From an uncultured Opitutales bacterium (GTDB lineage: Bacteria > Verrucomicrobiota > Verrucomicrobiia > Opitutales > Intestinicryptomonadaceae), in contig URAK01000001.1 of assembly GCA_900545705.1 (NCBI GenBank), positions 1 through 64,000 on the forward strand: a DNA stretch of 64,000 nt. The letters run 5' to 3'. The translations under genes were made by a program, and so were the position numbers. A model generated the notes under the pieces. That model saw nothing but the letters and a program-made list of their open reading frames with translations. It was not told the origin of the DNA and did not search any database. Shown piece by piece: positions 48,847-57,951 of this stretch (positions within the stretch are counted from its first letter, which is position 1; every line of letters starts with the position of its first letter).

Positions 48847-50127
48847 TTGAAAATAATGGGGAAATACAGGCGCGTATTGATATGGGTATGCGTATTGGCC
48901 GCGGTTGGAATCGGGGCGTATTATTATTTTGCTGGCGAGGCGTCCGCTCTCGTTGAGTATAGAACTTCCGACGTTGAAAAACGCGATATGGTTTTGACGA
49001 TAGACGCCACAGGTACAGTTGAGCCAGAGGAACTTGTCAATGTCGGCGCGCGCGTGTCCGGAGAAATAGTTTCTTTTGGGAAGGACAACGCCGGGAAAGA
49101 GGTTGACTACGGTTCCGAGATATCTGAGGGAACGGTTATTGCTCTGATTGACGACGAAATCCAGAAATCCAACCTTCTCCAGGCGGAGGCGAATCTTGAA
49201 AAGGCGAAGGCGTCACAGAAGCAGGCGCAGGCGAATCTGAAAGTTGCGGAGGCCAATTTGAGGCAGGCGGAGCGCAACTGGAAGCGCGCAAAGGCGCTTG
49301 GCGTTTCGGAGGCGCTTTCGCAGGCTTCGTACGACTCGTACCTGTCGGCATGGGAGCAGACTTCGGCGCAGATAGACGTCGCGCGCGCGCAAATATTGCA
49401 GGCTGACGCGGAAGTCGTTTCTTGCGAGGCCGACGTAAAGCTCGCGCGGCGCAACCTTTCATATTGCGTCATAAAAGCTCCGGTAGACGGCGTTGTAATC
49501 GACAGAATAGTGAGTGTGGGTCAGACGGTCGTATCGAGCATGAACGCAAGTTCTCTGTTTTTGATAGCCAAGGACTTGAAGCGAATGGAAGTTTGGGCTT
49601 CCGTAAATGAGGCCGACATTGGCAGTATTTTCAAGGGACAGGACGTTGAATTTACAGTGGACGCTTTCCCTGGGGAAAAGTTCTTGGGGAAAGTCAATAA
49701 GGTTAGGTTGAATGCGACAATGTCGCAAAATGTTGTAACTTACATAGTGGAAGTTTCGACCGACAATTCCAACGGGAAACTCTTGCCGTATCTGACAGCC
49801 AATTTGAGCTTCATAGTAAAACAGAGCAAGGGGGTATTGACTGTCCCGAATTCCGCACTGAGGTGGGTACCGGACGTGTCAATGCTGGCTGAAGGTGTAA
49901 GCGCCGAAGTCCCCGAAGGCAAGAGGCTGGTTTGGGTGCAAGCTCCTGAAAATAAGGTTAGACCGATAGCCGTTACAATAGGCATAAATGATGGAGCCTA
50001 TTCGGAGGTGTCGTCGCCCGAAATAAAAGAAGGCATGAAGGTCATTACGGGCGGGGAGATTGCAAAGGGCAAGACTACTTCGCAAAATCCTTTTATGCCT
50101 AAGATGCCGCAACGCAAAAAACGATAG
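48847..50127 (+). CDS. macA: MacA-like periplasmic adaptor (HlyD/RND type)
   Basis: The 426-residue protein has an N-terminal membrane anchor (about residues 8-27), a biotinyl-lipoyl-like half (TGTVEPEELVNVGARVSGEI), a long alpha-hairpin of coiled coils (about 100-200, many Ala, Gln and Glu) and the closing beta barrel. It bridges the MacB transporter and the TolC-like channel. The start is a TTG: a perfect AAGGAGG lies 8 bp before it, while the next ATG (48856) is 17 bp away. It is followed after 9 bp by the ATPase gene. Confidence 0.9.
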   Translation: MKIMGKYRRVLIWVCVLAAVGIGAYYYFAGEASALVEYRTSDVEKRDMVLTIDATGTVEPEELVNVGARVSGEIVSFGKDNAGKEVDYGSEISEGTVIALIDDEIQKSNLLQAEANLEKAKASQKQAQANLKVAEANLRQAERNWKRAKALGVSEALSQASYDSYLSAWEQTSAQIDVARAQILQADAEVVSCEADVKLARRNLSYCVIKAPVDGVVIDRIVSVGQTVVSSMNASSLFLIAKDLKRMEVWASVNEADIGSIFKGQDVEFTVDAFPGEKFLGKVNKVRLNATMSQNVVTYIVEVSTDNSNGKLLPYLTANLSFIVKQSKGVLTVPNSALRWVPDVSMLAEGVSAEVPEGKRLVWVQAPENKVRPIAVTIGINDGAYSEVSSPEIKEGMKVITGGEIAKGKTTSQNPFMPKMPQRKKR

Positions 50128-50136
50128 GGCCGGGCG

Positions 50137-50832
50137 ATGGGGCTTATTGAGCTAAAAGACATTCACAAGACCTATGTCATGGGCGACATAAAGCTGCCCG
50201 TGTTAAAAGGCATAACATTGTCCGTAGAGAAGGGCGACATGGTTGCCTTGACCGGCGCGTCAGGGTCGGGCAAGAGCACTTTGATGAACATACTTGGCTG
50301 CCTTGACAGGCCGACTTCCGGAGAATACTGGCTAGACGGCGAGGAAATATCGAGGCTCTCCAACGACGGCCGTGCGGACGTCCGCAACCGAAAAATAGGC
50401 TTTGTATTTCAGAATTTCAATCTGCTGCCGCGCACTTCGGCGCTTGAAAACGTAATAATGCCCCTAGGATACACGGCGAGCCACCTTTCGGAAAAGCAGA
50501 TGGTGGAACGCGGCAAGTTGATGCTCGAAAGGGTGGGGCTTGCTGACAGAATGGACCACGAGCCGTCGCGGCTGTCCGGCGGGCAGCAGCAAAGAGTTGC
50601 GATAGCGCGCGCGCTTGTGAATAATCCGCGCATACTGTTTGCCGACGAGCCCACGGGCAATCTCGACACAAAAATGAGCGATGAGATTCTCAGAATATTT
50701 AATGAGATAAACGCTTCGGAGGGTGTGACGATAGTGCTTGTCACACATGAAATGGACGTTGCAAACAGCGCCAAACGCATAGTTCGGCTCGTAGACGGGG
50801 AAATATCCGACGATACGGTGATAAGGAAATGA
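50137..50832 (+). CDS. macB: MacB-type ABC transporter ATP-binding protein
   Basis: The 231-residue ATPase has all ABC motifs: Walker A GASGSGKST, Q-loop FQNFNLLPRT, signature LSGGQQQRVAIARAL, Walker B ILFADEPTGNLD and the switch His in VTHEMD. It belongs to the LolD/MacB branch. Here ATPase and permease are separate genes rather than one MacB chain. The stop overlaps the permease start by 4 bp. Confidence 0.93.
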   Translation: MGLIELKDIHKTYVMGDIKLPVLKGITLSVEKGDMVALTGASGSGKSTLMNILGCLDRPTSGEYWLDGEEISRLSNDGRADVRNRKIGFVFQNFNLLPRTSALENVIMPLGYTASHLSEKQMVERGKLMLERVGLADRMDHEPSRLSGGQQQRVAIARALVNNPRILFADEPTGNLDTKMSDEILRIFNEINASEGVTIVLVTHEMDVANSAKRIVRLVDGEISDDTVIRK

Positions 50833-52184
50833 AAAGGTTTCGCGTATTAAAGTGGGCGCTTAAATCAATAGCCCGAAATCCGACCAGGACGTTTTTGACG
50901 ACCCTCGGCATAGTCATAGGCATAGCGGCGGTTATTGCGGTTATAGAGATAGGCAACGGCGCGCAAGTAGCGCTCGAAAACAATTTCTCGGAGATGGGGG
51001 TAAACACGATTCGAGTGTGGCCTGGGCCGGTTACGAGAAGCGGCATAAACAGCGGATCGGGCTCTTGGGCGACGCTGACTGTCGCGGATACCCAGGCGAT
51101 AAAGAAAGATTGCCCGACTGTCACCGCGATATCCCCGCAGATTTCAGTCCGCGGGCAAATAATATACGGCAACAAGAACTGGCGCCCGTTCAGCATAAGT
51201 GGCGGCAACGAGGATTTTCTGGAAATATCGAGCTGGAAGATAGAAGACGGCGAGCCTATATCGGCTTTTCATGTCAAGCGCGCGGCGAAAGTCTGCCTTG
51301 TAGGGCAAACGATAGTGCGCGAGCTCTACGACGGGGCGAATCCCGTTGGCAAAGACCTGCGGATACAAAACGTGGTGTTTAAAGTAATAGGTGTGCTGAA
51401 ATCCCGCGGGGCGAACATGATGGGAATGGATATGGACGACTGCGTGATATTGCCGTGGACTACAATGAAAGCGAGGCTAAAAGGCGCGGGTCAGACTTCC
51501 CTCAGCGCGGTCGGGACTACGACCGACACGTCTACAAGCACTACGACTTCTGCGTCCGACATTTATACGAGCGGAGTAAGCCTGTATCCGCAGGCGTACA
51601 ATACTATTCCGCCCGTTAGGTTTGCGAACATAGACAGCATGATAATGTCGGTTGCCCACCCCGACGACGTAAACGAGACGATAGAAAAAGTCCGTGGGGT
51701 ATTGCGGGAAATGCACAAACTCAACGAAGGCGACGACGACGATTTCCGAATAAGGTCGATGGCGGAGTTTGCCGACATGCTTAAGCGGCAGACAGAAAGC
51801 GTGACGAACCTGCTGATGTGCGTAGCGTTTGTGTCGCTGCTTGTCGGTGGGGTTGGGATTATGAACATAATGCTTGTCTCGGTGACGGAGCGCACGAGGG
51901 AAATCGGGCTTAGAATGGCGGTCGGGGCGCGCGCGCGCGACATACTCCGGCAATTTTTGGTGGAGTCGATAGTAATTTGCATACTGGGCGGGATAATAGG
52001 CATAGCGCTCGGGCATGGGCTTTCGGTTTTAATGGCGGCAAAGATGGGCTGGCATACGGCGATGTCGTACTATGCGATATGCCTGTCGGTTGGTGTTTCC
52101 GCGATAGTGGGGGTGATTTTCGGGTACTATCCCGCATGGAAGGCGGCGCGGTTGGATCCGATAGAGGCGTTGAGGTATGAATAG
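50829..52184 (+). CDS. macB: MacB-type permease (FtsX domain)
   Basis: The 451-residue permease has one N-terminal membrane helix (TFLTTLGIVIGIAAVIAVIE), a large periplasmic MacB_PCD domain (about residues 45-310) with a Thr/Ser-rich insert of about 25 residues (the TDTSTSTTT region), and the FtsX domain with three helices (MNIMLVSVTERTREIGLRMA). With the ATPase it pulls substrate, such as a peptide, lipopeptide or antibiotic, from the periplasm into the TolC-like exit. Confidence 0.92.
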   Translation: MKRFRVLKWALKSIARNPTRTFLTTLGIVIGIAAVIAVIEIGNGAQVALENNFSEMGVNTIRVWPGPVTRSGINSGSGSWATLTVADTQAIKKDCPTVTAISPQISVRGQIIYGNKNWRPFSISGGNEDFLEISSWKIEDGEPISAFHVKRAAKVCLVGQTIVRELYDGANPVGKDLRIQNVVFKVIGVLKSRGANMMGMDMDDCVILPWTTMKARLKGAGQTSLSAVGTTTDTSTSTTTSASDIYTSGVSLYPQAYNTIPPVRFANIDSMIMSVAHPDDVNETIEKVRGVLREMHKLNEGDDDDFRIRSMAEFADMLKRQTESVTNLLMCVAFVSLLVGGVGIMNIMLVSVTERTREIGLRMAVGARARDILRQFLVESIVICILGGIIGIALGHGLSVLMAAKMGWHTAMSYYAICLSVGVSAIVGVIFGYYPAWKAARLDPIEALRYE

Positions 52185-53694
52185 TATGAAGAAAATAAAG
52201 GCGAATGCGATTTTTGCATTGGTTGCGGCATTAGCGGCGGGGTTGAGCGGCTGTATGGTTGGTCCCGATTTTGAGACGCCTAAGGCCGATATGCCCGATA
52301 AGTGGAGCAACGAGGCTGACGGCAAGAGCATAACAGACTTGGGTGTCCCGCGTAGAATGACGCCTGAGGAGCTTGCGACTTGGTGGGATATATTTGACGA
52401 CCCCGTTCTGACATCATTGATAAAGCGCTCTTTTGAAGGGAATTTGTCGATACGCCTTGCTGCGGAGCGCATAGCGCAGGCGAGGGCGACTCTGGGAGTA
52501 ACGCAGAGCGGATTTTTCCCGAGCGTGGACGTAAACGCCGGAATGTCTGAGAACGGGCACCCGATAGACGTGACGTCAACGTCGTACGGGATGGGGGCGT
52601 CTACTGCGTGGGAGATAGACGTGTTTGGCGGAGTCAGGCGCGGTATAGAGTCAGCTGCGGCGGACTACAAGGCGGCGATTGCCAACAAGGCTGCGGCGCG
52701 CATATCCGTTGCGGCGGAGGTTGCGCAAAACTATTTTACATATAGGTGCGTGCAGCATGAGATTCTGATAACAAGAAGCAATCTTGAAACGCAAAAGGGG
52801 ACTTACCGCGCAACGCTTGCTCGCCAGAAATCCGGGTTTGTGTCGAAGCTCGATACAGTCCGGGCGGCGGCGCAGGTGGACAGCACGTCGGCGCAGCTGC
52901 CCGTATTGGAGAGGGAATTGAAGCTTACGAGGCATGCGCTGGAATATCTGCTGGGTTTGAAGACTGGCGCACTTGAAAAGGAGCTTTCAGATGTCGGGCC
53001 GCTGCCGGCGCTGGAAAAGTATATTCCGATATCTGTGCCGGCTGAGTTGCTGGAAAGGAGGCCGGACATAATTGCGGCGGAGTATAAACTGCATGCAGCA
53101 ACCGCCAAAATAGGCAATGCCCGCGCGGACTATTATCCGAAGTTTTCCATAACAGGCAACATATCGTACGAGGCTCCCAAGATTGGCAACATAGTGCAGA
53201 ACCAGTACGGAAGCTGGTCGGTTGGACCGAATGTGACATGGAACATATTTCAGGCAGGCAAGACCGTTTACAATGTCAAGCTGCAAGAGGCGCTGACCCG
53301 CGAGGCTGGGGTAAACTGGGAGGACGCAGTGCTGACTGCTGTAAAGGAAGTGGAGGACGCATTGGTGTCTGCCGAAAAGGAGCGCGCGCGTATAGAGTAC
53401 TTAAACCGAATGGTAGAGAATTATCGCAAGGCGTTTGAGCTCTCGCGCGAGCTGTACACGCAGGGTGAGATAGAATTTATAGACTTGCTTGAGGCGCAGA
53501 GGTCGATGCTGTCGTCTGCGCAGAACCAAGTGTTGAGCCGCAAGGATTTTATAGGATATATAATAATGCTGTATAAGTCTCTCGGCGGCGGCTGGACTGA
53601 GGCGGACGTGGCGGACGATCCCGAAAATCTGGACTGGATATTTTTCGATTCCCTCGGCGATAATCCGGAGCGCACAGCGGTGGCGGAAAAGTGA
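52177..53694 (+). CDS. TolC/NodT-family outer-membrane efflux lipoprotein
   Basis: The 505-residue protein begins with a lipoprotein signal (LSGC, Cys26, then MVGPDFETP, typical of the NodT branch). Two outer-membrane efflux repeats follow, each with long helices rich in Ala and Glu (AAERIAQARATLGV; EAQRSMLSSAQNQVL). It forms the exit channel of the pump. It overlaps the permease stop by 8 bp and ends the operon. A second Met at 52186 is an alternative start. Confidence 0.92.
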   Translation: MNSMKKIKANAIFALVAALAAGLSGCMVGPDFETPKADMPDKWSNEADGKSITDLGVPRRMTPEELATWWDIFDDPVLTSLIKRSFEGNLSIRLAAERIAQARATLGVTQSGFFPSVDVNAGMSENGHPIDVTSTSYGMGASTAWEIDVFGGVRRGIESAAADYKAAIANKAAARISVAAEVAQNYFTYRCVQHEILITRSNLETQKGTYRATLARQKSGFVSKLDTVRAAAQVDSTSAQLPVLERELKLTRHALEYLLGLKTGALEKELSDVGPLPALEKYIPISVPAELLERRPDIIAAEYKLHAATAKIGNARADYYPKFSITGNISYEAPKIGNIVQNQYGSWSVGPNVTWNIFQAGKTVYNVKLQEALTREAGVNWEDAVLTAVKEVEDALVSAEKERARIEYLNRMVENYRKAFELSRELYTQGEIEFIDLLEAQRSMLSSAQNQVLSRKDFIGYIIMLYKSLGGGWTEADVADDPENLDWIFFDSLGDNPERTAVAEK

Positions 53695-53712
53695 TAATTA
53701 AGGTTTAAATAA

Positions 53713-54282
53713 ATGGACTTTTGCAAGAATGCAGTTGAACTCATTGGAATTTTGGAGGCTTGTAAAAGTCTTTCCCCGGTGATAAACGCAGTTGGATGCG
53801 AAATATTATCGGTATTGAAAAACGGCGGGAAGATTTTAACGTGCGGAAATGGAGGAAGCGCTGCCGATGCATTGCATATGTCCGAGGAGTTTGTGGGGCG
53901 TTATTGTTTTGAACGCAACAGCTTGCCTGCGATATGCCTTTGTGCAGATCCAACCCTTCTTACATGCATTTTAAACGACTATGGAGCCGACGCTGTATTT
54001 TCGCGTCAGGTAGAATCCCTTGGCAATAGCGGAGACTTGCTTTTCGGTTTTACGACAAGCGGAAATTCGAGAAATATAGCGGAGGCGTTTTTTGCTGCAA
54101 AGAATAATGGAGTAAAGACAATTCTTGTATCGGGAAAAGGCGGCGGTATGCTTAAAGGCGCAGCGGACTATGAATTGATAGTGCCGTCTAATTGCACAGC
54201 GAGAATACAGGAGGTTCATACGCTTTTTTTGCACTCTTGGCTTGAAATGGTGGATGAGGCTTTTGCCGTAAGTGAAAAATGA
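53713..54282 (+). CDS. gmhA: Sedoheptulose-7-phosphate isomerase GmhA
   Basis: The 189-residue SIS-domain enzyme has LTCGNGGSAADALHMSEEFVG near the N-terminus, GFTTSGNSRNIAEA, and the catalytic C-terminal part with EVHTLFLHSWLEMVD. It converts sedoheptulose-7-phosphate to D-glycero-manno-heptose-7-phosphate, the first step to ADP-heptose for LPS. It overlaps the heptosyltransferase gene by 4 bp. Confidence 0.93.
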   Translation: MDFCKNAVELIGILEACKSLSPVINAVGCEILSVLKNGGKILTCGNGGSAADALHMSEEFVGRYCFERNSLPAICLCADPTLLTCILNDYGADAVFSRQVESLGNSGDLLFGFTTSGNSRNIAEAFFAAKNNGVKTILVSGKGGGMLKGAADYELIVPSNCTARIQEVHTLFLHSWLEMVDEAFAVSEK

Positions 54283-55274
54283 AAAAGTATCTTATAGCAG
54301 AGTCCTACGGATTGGGCGATAAATTATATACAGACGCTATAGTAAAAGAGCTTCTTAGGTTGCCCGATACTGAGAAGGTAGCAATGATTGTCTCTAAGGC
54401 CGGGGGAAGCCTGAAGATGCCGTTTTACGACGGGAGAGTGGAGCTTTACCCTTTTGATTTTGCGTGGAATAGGCGGCGCGGACAGAGAAACCTGGTGAAA
54501 TTGTTTTGTTCTATAATAACTCCGCGGCTGAAACTCGGTAAAAAATTCTCAGGATATGAGGGGTTGTGTCCGCGAGGAGATTTATGGCAATATATTTTGT
54601 TAAAACTATTGGGGGCAAATCCTGTAATAACCTATAAATTTTCGCGTGGAGAGACTTTTATTGAAAGGATATTGGGTTGGTCTAAGGAACCAGTTATGGA
54701 TGCTCGGACGTCTTTTGCCCGCATGGTCTCTGACGGATTAGTTCCACACTCGCAGTTTTTGAGAGAGGATAATGCCTCAAAGCGGAGCGGAGAAGTGTTT
54801 CTTGCACCCGAAGCTTCTGCTCAAAAGCGCGAGTTAGAGGAATCTAAATGGATTGAGATTTCCAGAGAGCTTAAACGAATGGGCTGGAAACCCATATTGG
54901 TTGTCCATTCCAACACAGTGGTAAAGCCTGTGAACTACGGCGAGTTCTCCGAAGTTTTGGATTTGCCCGTTCTGAAACTCATAGAGCGGGCGCAAGGCGT
55001 AGAATTTGCAATAGCTGTAGATTCTTTTATTGGGCATTTGCTTGCCGCTTGCGGAGCTAAAGTGGTTTCGATATTTGGCCCACAGCGCCCCGATATCTGG
55101 GCGCCTGCGGCAGGAGACCTACGCATTGTGTCAAAGAGATTTCCATGTTCGCCGTGCAACAAAGAGCTCGCAGAATGCCCGTATTACGCGAAAGGTGGGA
55201 ATTGCATGCAATCTATTGTTGCGAAAGATGTGCTCGAAGCATTTTTCGATTTGGCCGGCAGGGAAACTCCTTAA
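54279..55274 (+). CDS. Lipopolysaccharide heptosyltransferase-like (GT9)
   Basis: The 331-residue protein belongs to glycosyltransferase family 9: ESYGLGDKLYTDAIVKELL at the N-terminus, VFLAPEASAQKRELEESKW, and the donor-site region VDSFIGHLLAACGAKVVSIFGPQRPDIWAP, where ADP-heptose is bound. The C-terminus has a Cys cluster (CSPCNKELAECPYYAKGGNC) often seen in GT9 enzymes. It adds heptose to the LPS core or to another glycan. Confidence 0.88.
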   Translation: MKKYLIAESYGLGDKLYTDAIVKELLRLPDTEKVAMIVSKAGGSLKMPFYDGRVELYPFDFAWNRRRGQRNLVKLFCSIITPRLKLGKKFSGYEGLCPRGDLWQYILLKLLGANPVITYKFSRGETFIERILGWSKEPVMDARTSFARMVSDGLVPHSQFLREDNASKRSGEVFLAPEASAQKRELEESKWIEISRELKRMGWKPILVVHSNTVVKPVNYGEFSEVLDLPVLKLIERAQGVEFAIAVDSFIGHLLAACGAKVVSIFGPQRPDIWAPAAGDLRIVSKRFPCSPCNKELAECPYYAKGGNCMQSIVAKDVLEAFFDLAGRETP

Positions 55275-55774
55275 AAGTCGAAGACTCCGCAAAGATCTCT
55301 AAGCGAGGAAACCGTAGCGTATGCAGTTGAAGGCGTGTCTGAAACTGAGAGAAGATAATTGCGTATTATGCCTGCGGTGAGTGCGGCTTGAATGTCTCTT
55401 TGTTTGTCTCCGACAGATACGGATTTTTTCATGTCAATGCAGTATTTGTCTCGGGCTTTTATAAACATTCCCGGGTTTGGTTTTCTATCGGGCCCGGAGA
55501 GGTCTGGACAGTAAAATACATCGGTTATTTCAATCCCGTTGGACTTAAATTTGCCGATCATATATTCGGTCAGTCTGTTAAAATCTTCAACAGTATAGTA
55601 CCCGCGGGCTATGCCCGATTGATTTGTAGCTATTATTATCTTAAATCCGTGGGATTGCGCCGATTCGCATAAATCAAAGATGCCGTCGATAAATTCAAAG
55701 TCGCCTATTTTGTATACATAGGCTTTATCGACGTTGACAACGCCGTCTCTGTCGAGAAATAAAGCTCTTGTCAT
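55271..55774 (-). CDS. gmhB: D-glycero-beta-D-manno-heptose-1,7-bisphosphate phosphatase
   Basis: The 167-residue HAD-family enzyme has the nucleophile motif FLDRDGVVN, motif II ATNQSGIARGYY, and motif III/IV VGDKQRDIQAA, the pattern of GmhB and histidinol-phosphate phosphatases. It removes the 7-phosphate of the heptose bisphosphate. The stop is 4 bp inside the end of the convergent heptosyltransferase gene, and it overlaps hldE by 4 bp upstream. Confidence 0.92.
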   Translation of the reverse strand: MTRALFLDRDGVVNVDKAYVYKIGDFEFIDGIFDLCESAQSHGFKIIIATNQSGIARGYYTVEDFNRLTEYMIGKFKSNGIEITDVFYCPDLSGPDRKPNPGMFIKARDKYCIDMKKSVSVGDKQRDIQAALTAGIIRNYLLSVSDTPSTAYATVSSLRDLCGVFDF

Positions 55775-57240
55775 TTTTTTGACCGATTCATTTTTTCTAT
55801 TGTAGAGGATGTTGAAAATCCTTCAAGCCTTTTGAGTTTTAGTACGCTGCCACCGTAGGAATTAACGAACGCAGCTTCTTCCCATTTATCCAAGTCGTAT
55901 CCTTCCTTTGCTATTACGTCAGGGTGTACGAGCTTTACGAGATTGAGGGCGGTATCTTCTTCAAATATGCATACGGCATCTACGCATGACAATGAAGCAA
56001 GCACGGTAGCGCGCGTTTTTTCGTCTTGAATAGGCCTTTGCGGACCTTTTAGTCTGCGGACAGAAGCGTCTGAATTTACTCCGACAACCAGAAAATCGCA
56101 GTTGTCTTTTGCTTGTTCTAACGAGTATATATGCCCCAGGTGGAGAAGGTCAAAACAGCCGTTTGTGAAGCCGATTTTATATCCGTTGCGTTTTGCAGTA
56201 TTTACAATTCTTTCGAGCCCGAGGCGATCAAAAATTTTTTCCGACGAACAATGTGTTGTGTCTGAATATTCCTTTTCAAGTTCAGCTGCGGTTACAATTG
56301 CGGTTCCCGGCTTTGAGACCGCAATGCCCGCTGCCATGTTGGCGAAATCCATAGAATCTTCAATAGAGCCGCCGGCCGCTAAAAGGAGAGCCAAGGCGGA
56401 CAACGAAGTGTCACCAGCTCCGGATACGTCGTACACTTTTCTTGTTCGCGCTTTTGAGTAAAGGTGTTGCCCGTCGGGAGCAATATAGAACATACCATTC
56501 CCGCCAAGGGTAATCAATAGACCTTTTAACGTGGCTTTTGAGAATATATTTTTTGCCCCCTTTATCAACGATTCAGTAAATTTTTCACTGTTCACATCGA
56601 CTTTTACGCCCGATACGGTTTCAAATTCCTTCAAATTTGGTTTAACAATAGTTGCGCCGTTATATTTTGAAAAATCGTTTCCTTTTGGATCTACCACCAC
56701 TGGTATGCCTTTTTTTTGGGAAATTCCTACAATGGCCTCTACAAGTTCTTTAGTTATAAATCCCTTACCGTAGTCTGATATTACCACAATATCCGACATC
56801 GGAATTTCTTTCTCTATTATAGGCAGAACTTTTTCGAATTCGTTTTCTGATAGCGGAATAATATCTTCGTTATCAATTCTTAAGATATGGGTGTTTGCGG
56901 ATACGATTCGCGTTTTTGTTGTAGTGTTTGCGGCGCTTGCCTGCACAGGATATCCTACGATACCGGCATTGTTGACAAGTTCAATTATATGCTTTGCGTT
57001 TTTGTCGTTCCCGATGCGGGAAACAATAGAGGCTTTTGCACCAAGTGATGCTATGTTTGCAGCAACATTTCCGACTCCGCCAAGCATTGAAACCTCGTCT
57101 GTTTTTTTGAATATCGGGACGGGGGCTTCCGGAGATATCCTTTCGACTTTCCCGTATATAAATCTGTCGAGCATTACGTCGCCGACGCAAAGGACTCGAA
57201 TAGTGGCGAATTTGTTTAAATATTCATTTAAATTCGGCAT
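55771..57240 (-). CDS. hldE: Bifunctional heptose-7-phosphate kinase / adenylyltransferase HldE
   Basis: The protein of about 489 residues has an N-terminal PfkB-type kinase (VLCVGDVMLDRFIYG, GGVGNVAANIASLGAKAS, and the Asp base in DVSGAGDTSLSALAL) and a C-terminal cytidylyltransferase-like domain (GFTNGCFDLLHLGHIYSLEQ, with the HxGH motif HLGH). It makes ADP-heptose in two of the four steps. I use the ATG at 57240; a frame to 57291 would only add a weak leader. With gmhA and gmhB the pathway is complete except for an epimerase, which I do not see here. Confidence 0.94.
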   Translation of the reverse strand: MPNLNEYLNKFATIRVLCVGDVMLDRFIYGKVERISPEAPVPIFKKTDEVSMLGGVGNVAANIASLGAKASIVSRIGNDKNAKHIIELVNNAGIVGYPVQASAANTTTKTRIVSANTHILRIDNEDIIPLSENEFEKVLPIIEKEIPMSDIVVISDYGKGFITKELVEAIVGISQKKGIPVVVDPKGNDFSKYNGATIVKPNLKEFETVSGVKVDVNSEKFTESLIKGAKNIFSKATLKGLLITLGGNGMFYIAPDGQHLYSKARTRKVYDVSGAGDTSLSALALLLAAGGSIEDSMDFANMAAGIAVSKPGTAIVTAAELEKEYSDTTHCSSEKIFDRLGLERIVNTAKRNGYKIGFTNGCFDLLHLGHIYSLEQAKDNCDFLVVGVNSDASVRRLKGPQRPIQDEKTRATVLASLSCVDAVCIFEEDTALNLVKLVHPDVIAKEGYDLDKWEEAAFVNSYGGSVLKLKRLEGFSTSSTIEKMNRSKK

Positions 57241-57424
57241 AAATATATATATTAGAAGCGAATTTGCTTTGTGTTGTTGAGTAGATAACATTTACAAAGC
57301 AAATAGAGTAAGTCAAATGTCATATTTGCTATATTAGGGAAAGTTTTAGGAGTAAATATTCATCATGAAAGTTCCGTAATTTTACAAGATAAATCAGATA
57401 AAAAACAAAAGATAGTTGATATAG

Positions 57425-57829
57425 TTAACAAAAGTGGATAGCTATCCCATAATTGGTAATCGTAAATCGCCTACAAGAGAGCTTGTTGTATTCTCCGAGA
57501 AATTCCAATAGAGTGGGGGTGTGAAGATAGTATCCGTGTATATTATGCAGATGGATAATATCCGGAGAAAGCTTTTTTATATCGTTTGTAAGTTTGAGAG
57601 TGGATATTTTTGCGAGGGGGCTGTCGGAGTCGAAAATGCGTGTCCACAGAACATTTGGGTATCTATGCCATTTTGAGCCAACGCGGATAATCTCGGACTT
57701 GCTCTGCGCCGACCTTGCGCATGCAATATAGCTTTCCCAGCCGTTACGGATTGCCTCTAACCCGATTTGCTCTGCGATTCTTCCGGTGGAACCGATATTC
57801 CCAACTGTATTTATTTGCAGGAGATTCAT
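57425..57829 (-). pseudogene. Glycosyltransferase (GT4-like), 5' fragment
   Basis: The N-terminus (MNLLQINTVGNIGSTGRIAE, GWESYIACAR, SPDIIHLHNIHGYYLH) is that of a family of surface-glycan glycosyltransferases that normally run to about 370-400 residues. Here the match ends at LLEFLGEYN, after about 120 residues, and the rest is unrelated short sequence with a stop. The donor-binding half is absent, so the gene is a truncated remnant, probably cut by a past rearrangement at about 57480. Confidence 0.75.
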
Positions 57830-57951
57830 TTTCTTTAAACTTGAAAGATATCTTAGTATAGAGTGTAGTGACAATATAAAAATCGAGAGCTCTCAATATA
57901 GCCTGCAAATCTAAATAGTTCCGCCGCAAAAATTCCAAAAGATATATTAGT

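Noticed and set aside
57310..57435. Short plus-strand frame of about 40 codons behind hldE
   Set aside because: It has no start codon with a ribosome-binding site and no recognisable family; it may be scrambled remnant DNA next to the truncated glycosyltransferase.
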